Shown here piece after piece: positions 10,849 through 21,300 of a DNA stretch of 64,000 bases. The notes beneath the pieces were generated by a model, which ran no database searches, was not told where the DNA came from, and worked only from the letters and a program-made list of their open reading frames with translations. Source of the DNA: Pseudoneurospora amorphoporcata (taxonomy: Eukaryota > Ascomycota > Sordariomycetes > Sordariales > Sordariaceae); assembly GCA_033297205.1 (NCBI GenBank), contig MU859109.1, positions 1 to 64,000 of the forward strand. Reading direction: 5' to 3'. Made by a program: the position numbers and the translations under genes. Every line of letters begins with the position of its first letter. Positions within the stretch are counted from its first letter, which is position 1.

Positions 10849-12567
10849 ATGGCCCAAGCAATCAAGAGCGCCCTCCCCGACCGCCTCAAGCCTTCCAACG
10901 GCGACGAGTCCGAGTTCGCCCAGAGGCACCATGGCAAGACCCGATCCCACATGGTCAGTATTCCCTCATTCTCTCTCCGTCGTTCAACAGCGAAGAGACA
11001 ACGGCAAGATGACAGTCCGAGAACTAACACGTCCCTCCAAGGCTTTCGAGAACACCTCGACAAGCATTGCCGCCGCCCAGATGCGCAACCACCTCACACA
11101 GCTCGCCGAGACGGTCAAGGACCCCAGCCAGAAGAAGCTCTTTGAGACCGAGATGGACAACTTCTTCTCTCTCTTCCGTCGCTACCTGAACGACAAGGCC
11201 AAGGGCAACGAGGTGTACGTTTTCCAATTGTTCATTGTGGTCATGACAAAAAGCTAACTTTGGTGTCTAAATACAGCACCTGGGACCGCATTGCTCCTCC
11301 TGCCCCTCATCAGATCGTCGACTACGAGAGCCTCGCTAACAACGACTCGGTCGGCTTCCTTAACAAGCTTGCCGTCCTCAAGCTCAACGGTGGTCTCGGT
11401 ACCTCGATGGGTTGCGTCGGCCCCAAGTCCGTCATCGAGGTCCGTGATGGCATGTCTTTCCTCGACATGTCCGTCCGCCAGGTTGAGCACCTCAACCGCA
11501 CCTATGGCTCCAACGTGCCCATCCTCCTCATGAACTCGTTCAACACCGATGAGGACACTGCTGCCATCATCAAGAAGTACGAGGGCCACAACGTCGACAT
11601 CCTCACCTTCAACCAGTCCCGCTACCCCAGAATCTTCAAGGACTCCCTCCTCCCCGTCCCCAAGTCCTTTGACTCTGCTCTCCATGACTGGTACCCTCCC
11701 GGCCACGGTGACGTCTTCGAGTCTCTCTACAACTCTGGCATTCTCGACAAGCTTATTGAGCGTGGTATCGAGATCATCTTCCTCTCCAACGCCGACAACC
11801 TCGGCGCCGTTGTCGATCTCCGCATCCTCCAGCACATGGTTGAGACCGATGCCGAGTACATTATGGAGCTTACCAACAAGACCAAGGCCGATGTCAAGGG
11901 TGGCACCATCATCGACTACGAGGGCTCCGTCCGTCTCCTCGAGATCGCCCAAGTCCCCAAGGAGCACGTCAACGAGTTCAAGTCCATCAAGAAGTTCAAG
12001 TACTTCAACACCAACAACATCTGGATGAACGTCAAGGCCGTCAAGCGCGTCGTCGAGAACAACGAGCTCGAGCTCGAGATCATTCCCAACGGCAAGACCA
12101 TCCCCGGCGACAAGAAGGGCGAGTCCGACATCAGCATTCTCCAGCTCGAGACCGCCGTCGGTGCCGCCATCAAGCACTTCAAGAACGCCCACGGTGTCAA
12201 CGTGCCCCGTCGCCGCTTCTTGCCCGTCAAGACCTGCTCCGATCTCATGCTCGTCAAGTCGGATCTCTACACCGTCAAGCACGGCCAGCTCCAAATGAGC
12301 ACTGCCCGCTTCGGTGACGCTCCCCTCATCAAGCTCGGTAACGACTTCAAGAAGGTGTCGGACTTCCAGAAGCGCATCCCCAGCATCCCCAAGATCATTG
12401 AGCTTGACCATCTCACCATCACCGGTGCCGTCAACCTCGGCCGTGGCGTCACCCTCAAGGGCACCGTCATTATCGTGGCCACTGAGGGTCAGACCATTGA
12501 CATTCCCCCCGGATCCATCCTCGAGAACGTTGTCGTCCAGGGTAGCTTGCGTCTCCTTGAGCATTAA
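10849..12567 (+). CDS. ugp1: UTP-glucose-1-phosphate uridylyltransferase, 522 aa
   Basis: Exons are 10849-10953, 11042-11214 and 11277-12567 (donors GTCAGT and GTACGT, branch sites CTAAC and TCTAAAT, acceptors CCAAG and ATACAG). The enzyme makes UDP-glucose from UTP and glucose-1-phosphate in the cytosol, feeding glucan, glycogen and trehalose synthesis. The nucleotide-binding signature LNGGLGTSMGC and the following VRDGMSFLD are intact. Also present are the substrate-site NNIW region and a C-terminal left-handed beta-helix half ending in GSILENVVVQGSL. The length matches eukaryotic UGPases (about 500 aa). Codon use in exon 3 is strongly biased to C-ending codons, typical of highly expressed fungal genes. 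Confidence 0.95.
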
Positions 12568-12988
12568 ACGACGATTTTTTCTCGTTCGTTTCTTGTTTCA
12601 AAAAATATTTGATTATTTAGACACGTGCCTCGCTTTAGGGGCCTTTTTGTTTGCTTGCACGGACATATGATTAATTTATACCAATGGATATGGATAGGGA
12701 CTCAACTAACTCTTTTTGTAATCAAAATCGTCTGTCCCCATTTAAAGGACAATGGTTTCAGAAGGAGAGAAGCATGACGATGGTGGCGGATGGAGGTTAG
12801 CGGTGATTTTGGCGATAGGTACAAATACACAATGCTGTTACAGTCACACAAGCTGTCATGTTAAAGAGACTGAGATTGCTCGTAGTTTTTGTGAATTAGA
12901 GAGGCAGAAGAGCCTTTGTTGTTTGGAACTGTTTTTGTTCCTTTCTGGTAATGCAATTGTGATGATACTCCCTAGAATACTCTCTACA
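12568..12988. other. Convergent 3' spacer, UGPase / ING gene
   Basis: 421 bp lie between two converging stop codons. The sequence is AT-rich in its first 150 bp and presumably holds both 3' UTRs. No gene seen. Confidence 0.6.
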
Positions 12989-14923
12989 TCATTGTCCACC
13001 TCCCCCCTGACTACTTGGTCCCGCTCCCGCTCCCTGGCTACTACTCTTCTTGGCTTGGTTATTATTACCATCCCCCCTCCCATTCCCCCCTCCCTGATTA
13101 CTACTACCACCGTGACCCCTCTCCATGTTCTTGGCACAAACAGGACAATACCAAGTCCCGTTCGGCTCCGATTTCAACCCGACACAGCTCCAATGGAACC
13201 ACTCATAAGGACACTCGTCGTTGTCGCAAGCCACCATGTCGCCGAAACTGACGTTTTGGCAGAGACAGTATTTCCTGTCGTCGCCGGCTTCTTCGTCGTC
13301 CAGGTCCATTTCCATGTTGTCGTCCAGGTCCATCTCGTCGTCCGAAATATTGGGGTTGTTGTTGTGGTTGCTGTTGTTGTTACGGCCCGAGAGGGAGGGA
13401 GAGCGGTGCATTTCTTGTTGGAGGTGATGATGCCCAGTTGAGCGGTTACGGTTATGGTTGGAGGACGACATGTTTTGGGCATGATGGGATGGGGGAAGCT
13501 GGGTGCGGGCCTGGAAGTGTCCCCCCCCTCCGCCTGCGCCGCCGCCGTGACCGTTGGAGGCGAGGGAGGAAGAGGGGTGGTGGTGGTGGTGGCCTGGGTG
13601 GTGATGGCCTTGGGAGACGTCGTCTTTGTGACTGAAGGAGGAGTTGGTGTGATGATGGGAGACGGAGCGAGAGTGGCCACCGAGGGGCGTGTTACGGCCT
13701 GTCCCACCGCCGCCGCCGCCGCCGACACGACGGTGATCAACACCTGATTCGGAACCTGACAAGTTGGAGTCCGCGTCCGAAAGATCGCTGTCCCCTGTTG
13801 AGTTGGCGCGGGAGGTCGAGTTGGGACTGTTCTTTGCTCCGGTGCCGCTTCCACCGGTGCCGGCGCGTTTGAGCACGCGGGAGAGGGAGGATTTGTGGCC
13901 TGAGCCTGAACCACTTCCAGAGACGCCGTTGGCGGAAACACCGCCGGGTCCAGTACCGCTGCCGGCCGAAGGCGCGCTGCTGCCCTTCTTACGGGAGGCG
14001 GCCGAACTACCAGAGGGTACGGACTTGCGACTTGTGCTACCTCCTCCTGAAGCCTTGCCTGTGTTGCGGGGGCCCGCGCTGCCGGCTCGTTGACCACCGC
14101 CGCCGGCGGAAGCTCCTCCAGAGGATTTGGGCGTGCCTGGTCCAAGAGAGGAGTGGCGGCCTAAGCCGCTGGTTTGTAGGTTCAGGCCGCTGTGGCTGCG
14201 GACGGCGCCCTTGCGCGCGGCGCCTCCTCCTCCTCCTGGCCCGGCCGAGTTTTCGCGGGCGCGCTGCTGGTTCAGGATTATAGTGGCGGCGGGCGTGGCG
14301 GGCGCCGAGGCTGAGGCGTGCTGCGGGACGTTGCGGAGCTGGTTCGTTCGGCCAGCGGCGCCGCCGTTGGGGCCAGTGGCGCCGTTTGCGAGGCCGTTTA
14401 GGGCAGTGGATATGGGGTGGTTCCCGTTGACGGGCCGGAGGACGGTCGGGGTGCTGGTCATGTTGGCAGCGCTGTCGCGGACGAGGGAGGGGAGCTCGTC
14501 CGGGTCGGTGAAGCCGGGATCGCCGCGGTCGTAGAGGATCTTGATCTGCTTGTCGAGGGCGCGGAGGTGCTTGTCGAAGGTGTGTTGTAGCTTTCGGGTG
14601 AGCTCAAGTTTTTCTTTGGACAGCTGCTCGGCGAGGTCAAAGTTCTTGAGGATGATGGCGCGGTATTCTTCCTCCTTGGGGTTCGGCTGGGAGCTGCCGT
14701 TGGCCTTGATAAACTTCTGGATGCGCTCGTCATTCTTGTCGATTTCTTTCACCAGCCTGTCGTATTGTCGGTCCTTGTCGGCGATCTCGTCCTGCATGAA
14801 ACGGATCTCCTCGGGCAGGTTCTGGGTGTTGTGTATCCATTCGTCGAGGATCAATGCCGGGTCGAGCTCGGCGGCTGGCGGCATCTTCCTGACGAAGTCG
14901 ATGGAGAGGTCGTCTCTAGGCAT
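12989..14923 (-). CDS. ING-family PHD-finger protein, 644 aa
   Basis: This is a single exon. Residues about 20-125 form the ING N-terminal helical domain (LDEWIHNTQNLPEEI, then a charged coiled segment). About 400 residues of low-complexity Gly/Ser/Asn/His-rich linker follow. A C-terminal PHD finger has the complete Cys4-His-Cys3 set (KYCLCQNVSFGDMVACD, DECPYEWFHWSC, WYCPVC). The residues expected to form an H3K4me3 pocket (Tyr of KYC, Met of GDM, Trp of EWF) are present. ING proteins target histone acetyltransferase or Rpd3-type deacetylase complexes. I cannot tell from sequence alone whether this is the NuA3, NuA4 or Rpd3L type. The gene is divergent from hda-2. The linker is unusually long for the family. 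Confidence 0.9.
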   Translation of the reverse strand: MPRDDLSIDFVRKMPPAAELDPALILDEWIHNTQNLPEEIRFMQDEIADKDRQYDRLVKEIDKNDERIQKFIKANGSSQPNPKEEEYRAIILKNFDLAEQLSKEKLELTRKLQHTFDKHLRALDKQIKILYDRGDPGFTDPDELPSLVRDSAANMTSTPTVLRPVNGNHPISTALNGLANGATGPNGGAAGRTNQLRNVPQHASASAPATPAATIILNQQRARENSAGPGGGGGAARKGAVRSHSGLNLQTSGLGRHSSLGPGTPKSSGGASAGGGGQRAGSAGPRNTGKASGGGSTSRKSVPSGSSAASRKKGSSAPSAGSGTGPGGVSANGVSGSGSGSGHKSSLSRVLKRAGTGGSGTGAKNSPNSTSRANSTGDSDLSDADSNLSGSESGVDHRRVGGGGGGGTGRNTPLGGHSRSVSHHHTNSSFSHKDDVSQGHHHPGHHHHHPSSSLASNGHGGGAGGGGGHFQARTQLPPSHHAQNMSSSNHNRNRSTGHHHLQQEMHRSPSLSGRNNNSNHNNNPNISDDEMDLDDNMEMDLDDEEAGDDRKYCLCQNVSFGDMVACDNDECPYEWFHWSCVGLKSEPNGTWYCPVCAKNMERGHGGSSNQGGGNGRGDGNNNQAKKSSSQGAGAGPSSQGGGGQ

Positions 14924-16885
14924 GATGACTGGCTGTTAACTCGGCGCCTCGATGACGGAGGCAGCACGCTCTGGGAGGGTCAAGAAGTGGAAGGATGATG
15001 CAAGGGTCAAGAAGTGGAAGGATGGATAGTAGAAGAGATGTATTGGTACCCCGCGAAAGTGGGAGAAGCAGTAGGTATTAGGGTTCTGGATATATATGAG
15101 ACGGAAGGCGCCTAGGAGCACAGCACAGGACTAAGATGTTGGAAGAAGAAGAAGAAGGAGACGACAAAAGAAACACATGATAGTAGAAATGGAATGACGC
15201 AGTTGTATTGTGGATAAGTAAAGTATATAATGGTAGGCATATATATGATTTACGCAAGGGGAGAGAAAAAAAAGGTGAACAGATGGAAAGGCGATTGGTA
15301 ATTCGCGAGTCAAGAAAAAAAAAAAAAAAATCCAAGCGGGCTCACCTTGCGACAGAAAGTCGGGTGCACGTATCGATTTTAGTCTCGATATGGAGACAAG
15401 AAGTGGGCGCGCTACCGATGAGGTAACCCCCCCTGTCAACCTGTTGGGTAACGATAACTCGGGCTGGCAGCACGGCCAGCTCTTCAAGCGGAGAGATAGT
15501 CGTCAGGCCTTCCTTAGGTTCTCTGTTTGTGTGTGTGTGTGTGAAGTAGTTGTGTTGTATGGATAGGTAGATGGATAGTTGCTGATGCTCTGTGCTGTGT
15601 GGTGGGGGAAACGGGGTTGCTTTCAGTAGGTAATTAAGTTGTCCCGTCGTTCCCGTCGCGATGCCGGACAGTGGGGGAGATGGGGATAGGGTAGATATAT
15701 AGTGGCGGGGTGACGAGGAAAGTCAGAAAGCAAAAGACAAGAAGCAACCGAGTAGCAAGTAGTTGAATGAGAGGGAGAAAGCGAGGATAAGGTAGTGGTG
15801 ATGAGGTTGATGGTGTTGGCACACAACAATGGAACTTGAAAACCAGACGATCTAGAGGCGAGGCGAGGCAAGGCAAGGGCAAGGCAAGGCAATGAGTGAA
15901 TGGACTGTTTCTTTGTACCGTAGCCGCGTCGGACCGCCGTTGGATGTGCAGACTGAGGCAGCGAGGCGGTGGTGGCACTTTCACAGGCACACTGCATTCC
16001 TCAGCTCCAGAAACTGAGCCAGTCTGGGTGGTTAGAGTGGTGCAAGTTCAATGCCCTGCGTATGCGTGGTCGGCTCCCGCCGCGGAGAGTTCCATCCCCT
16101 CGCTGCGAGTTCAAAGTTCCTGGCGGTTGGCGGCCTTGCTGAGAGATCACAGTGGGAAAATGATTAAGGTAGGTACCTGGTACGTACCCTCAGTTTGTAT
16201 TCGTGATAGCCAATCATGACTGCAATCCTGTAACCCACATTAACGCAACCCGCAATAAGCTAGCCATACCTTATCCGGTTAGTCCATTTTCCAGGCACAA
16301 GATCGCCACGCAAAGCAGTGGAGGTGCGACAAAATGCACAAAAAGCGCCAGAGAGAGCACTGACGCTCGCTGACAATTCGGCCGGGGATTCCAGATACTT
16401 CTCACACGCACTGAAATTCAACCCTCGCCCAGGCTGCCGAGCTGCCCAACAGGGTTTCGAGGTACAGGGGTCCACGGTTCCTGTCAAGATGGAATTCGAG
16501 ATGCACGACGCCGGGCAGGCACAAACGCGGGCGTTGATCTCGACACGGTCTCGAGGAAGGAACATTCAAAACACACAATACCGCTACAAAACCATCGCAT
16601 CCCCCGGCGCGGTTGACTGGAGCCCGTAGAACTAGAGGTAGTACTTTGCTTCTCCATGCATCCATCATTCCATCCCACCCGACATCCACATCACATCTCA
16701 TCCCGTCCTACACCTCTGCAGCTTTAGAAGCACAACGGGCGTCACCCCCAACCCATCTCTAGGTACAACAAGTACAGTACTCTACTCAGCAAAGACATCA
16801 CAGACATCGCAAAGACAAGCATTCTTTTTCAACATTCCCAAGAAAACAAGAGGGTATTCATAGACTCTCCCAAGACGGCGGCATC
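14924..16885. other. Divergent spacer between ING gene and hda-2
   Basis: This 1.96-kb region should hold both promoters. It contains a 17-nt A run near 15314-15330, a GT repeat at about 15530-15541, and an imperfect GGCAA/GGCGA repeat near 15854-15891. Open frames here are short and their translations low-complexity. No gene seen. Confidence 0.55.
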
Positions 16886-18385
16886 ATGGACACGCTACAG
16901 TCGCTACAATGGAGGCCGCCAAAACCAAACTACCTCCCCCATGACGTCGACGTCGATGAGCCCATCGTGGACGTCTACAAGGCCCCGATCCCCATGGACA
17001 AGGCCAGCGACCGCGAAAATGCAGAGTACTACGCCCACATGAAGCGCATGGCCCACGAATACAACATCACCCGTCCCAAGGGATACACGGTTTCGTACCA
17101 CTTCAATCCCGACATGGAGCCTCACCACTTCGGCCTGACACATCCCATGAAGCCCTTCCGTCTGACTCTCACCAAGAGTCTTGTCACCGCCTACGGCATG
17201 AACTTCGCCATGGACAACTACAATACCAGGATAGCCACGTACCAAGAGCTCAACTCGTTCCATACCAGCGACTATCTCGACTACCTGCACATGGCACCAC
17301 CCGAGGAGATGCCCCGCGACATTGACAACCCCGACAAAGAAGTCAAGTTCAACCTCGGCGGCTCCGACTGTCCCCTCTTCCACGGCCTGTACGACTACTG
17401 TTCCATGTCTGCCGGCAGCTCTCTGGACGCCGCCCGCAAGATCTGCAACAAGCAGTCCGACATTGCCATTGCCTGGGGCGGCGGTCTTCACCACGCCAAA
17501 AAGTCCGAGGCCTCGGGCTTCTGCTACATCAACGACATTGTCCTTGCCATTCTCCAGCTCCTGCGCTGCTATCCACGCGTGCTCTATATCGACATCGACG
17601 TCCATCACGGTGACGGCGTCGAGGAGGCTTTCTACAGCACAGACCGTGTCATGACCTGTTCCTTCCACAAGTTCGCCCCTGACGTCTTCTTCCCCGGCAC
17701 CGGCGGTCTCGACGACAACGGCCCCAAGTCGGAGCACAATCCGGGTGCTCACCACGCCATCAATGTACCCCTCAACGACGGCATCACCGACGAGCAGTAT
17801 GGCCACCTCTTCCAGTCCATCATCGGCAAGATCAACGAAAAGTTCCGCCCTTCGGTCATCGCCCTTCAGTGTGGCGCCGACTCGCTCGCCGGCGACCGCC
17901 TGGGTAGGTTCAACCTGCAAGTCCAGGGCCACGGCGCCTGCGCAAAGTTTTGCAAAACCTTTGGCATTCCCATGATCATGTTTGGCGGCGGTGGCTACAC
18001 TCCCCGCAATGTGGCCCGCGCATGGGCCTATGAGACATCGGTCGCCATCGACATTGACGAAAAGATCAACAAGATCATCCCCGACCACACTCCCTGGCGG
18101 AAGCATTTCGTCCAGGAGGAGCTGTTCCCCTCGCTGGAGCAGATTCTGGGTGATCCGCGTGTCAACAGGAACTCGCAGAAGCGCCTTCAGGAGATCATTC
18201 AGCATGTGCACGAGCAGCTGCGCTTCGTCAACGCCGCCCCCAGCGTGCAGCAGCAGGTGATTCCGCCAGACCTGGCTGGCATCCGGGACGATGTCGAGGA
18301 CCGCCTCAAAGAGGAAAGCGAGGAACGGGATGAAGGCCTCAGACGGGACAGGGAGGAAGGCTTGGGTATCGGCGGCGAGTTTTAG
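16886..18385 (+). CDS. hda-2: Histone deacetylase HDA-2 (Hos2-type class I), 499 aa
   Basis: This is a single exon. The class I catalytic domain spans about residues 65-395. The active-site His pair is at 202-203 (GGGLHHAKK). Zinc ligands are Asp238 and His240 (YIDIDVHHGDGVE) and Asp332 (QCGADSL). The catalytic Tyr371 lies in GGGGYTPRNVARAW. The IMFGGGGYTP form resembles Hos2 more than Rpd3, where I expect LGGGGYTIRN. Hos2 acts in the Set3 complex on acetylated H3/H4 in transcribed regions. The C-terminal tail is charged (EESEERDEGLRRDREEG). The stop codon is TAG (18383-18385). Unusually, the same frame stays open for kilobases beyond it (next entry). The symbol rests on recognition of the Neurospora Hos2 homologue. 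Confidence 0.93.
   Translation: MDTLQSLQWRPPKPNYLPHDVDVDEPIVDVYKAPIPMDKASDRENAEYYAHMKRMAHEYNITRPKGYTVSYHFNPDMEPHHFGLTHPMKPFRLTLTKSLVTAYGMNFAMDNYNTRIATYQELNSFHTSDYLDYLHMAPPEEMPRDIDNPDKEVKFNLGGSDCPLFHGLYDYCSMSAGSSLDAARKICNKQSDIAIAWGGGLHHAKKSEASGFCYINDIVLAILQLLRCYPRVLYIDIDVHHGDGVEEAFYSTDRVMTCSFHKFAPDVFFPGTGGLDDNGPKSEHNPGAHHAINVPLNDGITDEQYGHLFQSIIGKINEKFRPSVIALQCGADSLAGDRLGRFNLQVQGHGACAKFCKTFGIPMIMFGGGGYTPRNVARAWAYETSVAIDIDEKINKIIPDHTPWRKHFVQEELFPSLEQILGDPRVNRNSQKRLQEIIQHVHEQLRFVNAAPSVQQQVIPPDLAGIRDDVEDRLKEESEERDEGLRRDREEGLGIGGEF
18383..18385 (+). other. hda-2 stop codon TAG, candidate recoded stop
   Basis: Codon context is TTT TAG TGC. The downstream frame has no other stop for 1,196 codons. 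A-to-I change of the A at 18384 would read UGG (Trp). It is an ordinary terminator unless RNA or protein data show otherwise. Confidence 0.5.
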
Positions 18386-21300
18386 TGCAATTTACGAGGC
18401 GGTGCAATCGCGCATGTTTCGCGCCCCGAGGCTGAAGTCCCTCCGTTACCTCCTTGGCCCAACAATAATGACAGACAGTCGATTCCCTTTTACCCTTTGT
18501 CATCCCTCTCCACCACCCCTTTACCCGAATCGGATTTCGACTCTGGTTCCGACTCTGGCGCCTACACTGATCCCGACTCTGATGCCTCCCTTGATTCCGA
18601 CCTTGACCCCCCCAATGATTTTCCCCATGATCCGCCTACACATCAAGAAGCCACACAGGTCCCCCCCAACCCGAACACGCCAACATATCAAGAAGCCACA
18701 CAGGCCTCCCCCAACCCGATCAACGCTTCAGCAGTACCCTGGGTTGGCCCACAACGCCCCCCTCGCGCTCCCCCCCCTGGCTCGACAATACCCCCGCATC
18801 TGCGTGTCCCATGGTGGGAAACAGTGGACGTCAATGATCTTGAACACCATCCCAACCGAGCACTAAACGTTGCCGTCGACGCAGTAAAGGAAAAGGTGGA
18901 CTTGGGGTTGATTACCGCGGAAGAAGGTGCAGTGGATCTCGTCAAGTTGATTAACCTTCGGCGTGTTTTGAACACTGGCCGGCTTGTAGATAAGGTCGAG
19001 GCCGCCCCGATGACGACGAAAGAGCGTCAATGCGTGGAAGCACTTGTACGGGGGTATTCAAATATCATCGCCGCAGCAAGGAACAACCAAGAGCTGCAAG
19101 AATTGCGGGATGCACGCACAGCGCGCGTTCCAGCAGACCCGATGATGCGTCTCACTTTTTGGGAAAGAGTAGACCCCAAAGACTTTGAGCAGAACCCCGA
19201 CCGTGTGATAGCCGTTGCCCTCGGAGAATTGCGTGTATTCAAAGAGCAAGGGAAGTTGACCACGGAACAACTGACCGGATTTCACGACAGGTTTCAACAC
19301 CTTCGCCTTGCTCTAAAAACAGGTCGGATTTCGGATAAGACCAGCCCCAAGACAGCAGAGGAGTCCACGGAGGTGCAGGGACTTCTGCACTTTTGGAAAG
19401 ACATGGCAACCTTAGCAAAGAACCACCAGCACATACAGAAGCTACTGCAAGAACAGAAAAGGATTCCGGAAGCCAAAATTCGGGAAACCGTGGAAGCTTC
19501 CCAGGTTGCGGCACCTGAGAGCCCGCCTGGAAGAGCTGGTATGGACCTGGAAAAGATTCGGGAAGCTATAGGAGCCGCGCAGGCTGCCGCACCTGAAAGC
19601 GGCCCGCCTGAACGTGTTTTTGTGAACACGGAAAATAAGCGACCGAACAAACAGGTCTATCTAGCGAAAGAGCAGGATGGTGAAGGGAATGAGTCATGGG
19701 TTGCGAAGCAGCAGCAATTTTTGCAGTACATTGATGGAATTGAGAAAGCCACGACACGTGAGCGGACGAGCTTTCCTGTAGAGGTGGATACCAAGATACT
19801 CAATAAATGGCTCAAGGGAGCGGTGGACCTCGATACTGATTTCGAGAATATGAAACGAAGGTTTAGAGCTTTGGGGGCGATGTTGGAAAAGAGGGGGGTA
19901 CATTTCTCCAAGGAGAGACAAAGGTTTTTGAAGTCGAAGGAGGACAATACATGGGTATCGCTTACCCAGGAGCAGTTTCTTGACCAGCGCAAGATCTGGA
20001 TTGTGAGACTTGGTGGCAGTTTAAGGATCACGACAATCACAGGGATACATGGTGGTGTTATAAACGCCATAGAGATGAATTCCGAGAAAATAGCGGAATG
20101 GTTGCAGGGACAAGTGGATAAGGAAAGGAATCTTGATAAAATGAGAAGCGATTTCGAGGGTACGCTGAGAGAGGCTCAAGAGAGGGGGTTTAATGTGACT
20201 GCACAGGACGTGGCAGATTTCCAAATCAGGGGAGTGGAAGTGACGGCGCAGGAGGTGGCAGATGTACAAAAGAAGGGGGTGGATGTGACGTCGCAGGAGG
20301 GAAAGACTGAGAAGGACGAAGAGGACGGTGAGAGACTGAAGGGTCAGAAGAAAAGGTCGAAAAAGAAAAAGAAGAAGACGAGGACGACCTGGGGGGATGC
20401 GCGAAAGGATCCAGAGCTCGTCGAGCAGAGTGACAATGTCGAGGATGCGCTGGAGTACCCCGGGGCTGAGCAGATTGAAGATATCGAGGCTGCGCTGGAG
20501 GATATGGAGGTTGAACAGATTGAACATGTCGAGGATGAACAAGACAAGAAGGATGAAGACGAACATGCAAAGAATGAGACGGACTCGGAAGAAGACGACG
20601 AGGCTAACAAGACCGAAGAACGGCAACAGAAGTTAAAGAGGAGTCAAATCAGTAAAGCCAAGAAAAAGAGGAGAAAAGAAAGGAGGCAGAAGGAGGAGCA
20701 GGAAGCGAAAGAGAAGGCGGAGCAGGAAGCCAGGGAGAAAGAAGCGAGGAGGGAGAAGGAGGCTCGGAAGCAGAGAGAGAGAGAGGAAAAGTTGGCCAAG
20801 GAGACAGAAGAGAAAGCGCAGAAGCAAAGAGAAGAGAAAGCGCAGAAGGAGAAGGAAGAGAAAGCGAGGATGGAGAAGAAGGACCAGGAAAAGAGAGAAA
20901 GAGAGGAAAAGGCGGCCAAGGAGAAGGCAAAGCAGGAAAGGGAAGAGAAAGCGAAGAACGAAAAGGAGGAGAGAGTGAAGAAGGAACAAGAACAACAAGA
21001 GGTGAAGGAGAGGGAGGCCAAGGAGGCAAGGGAAAAAGCAGACAAGGAAAAAGCGGACAGGGAAAAGGCAGACAAGGAAGAAGCAGAAAAGAAAAAAGCC
21101 GACAGGGAAAAAGCACACAGGGGAAAGGAAGCCAGGGAGAAGGATGAGAAAGCGGCGAGGGCGGCGAAGAAACAGGAGGCCCAGGATGCGAAGGCAAAAG
21201 AAAAGCAAAAGGCGAGAGACAAGGAGAAGCAAGAGGCGGTGGAAAAAGAATTACAAAAGGTAACAGAGAAGAGGGACGAAGCAATTGTAACAGAAGAAGA

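Noticed and set aside
11254..12564. 436-codon open frame opposite the UGPase gene
   Set aside because: It is an antisense shadow caused by strong C-ending codon bias; the plus strand encodes a complete conserved enzyme.
13174..14145. 323-codon frame overlapping the ING gene on the same strand
   Set aside because: Alternative-frame reading of the Gly/Ser-rich linker; the ING frame carries both conserved domains.
16904..18211. 435-codon open frame opposite hda-2
   Set aside because: Antisense shadow of a fully conserved deacetylase, with repetitive Val/Gly/Asp composition and no family match.
18468..18866. Frame starting ATG at 18468 with Pro-Thr-Leu repeats
   Set aside because: Low-complexity shift of the Asp/Ser-Pro region; it closes quickly and no splice into the long frame preserves register.
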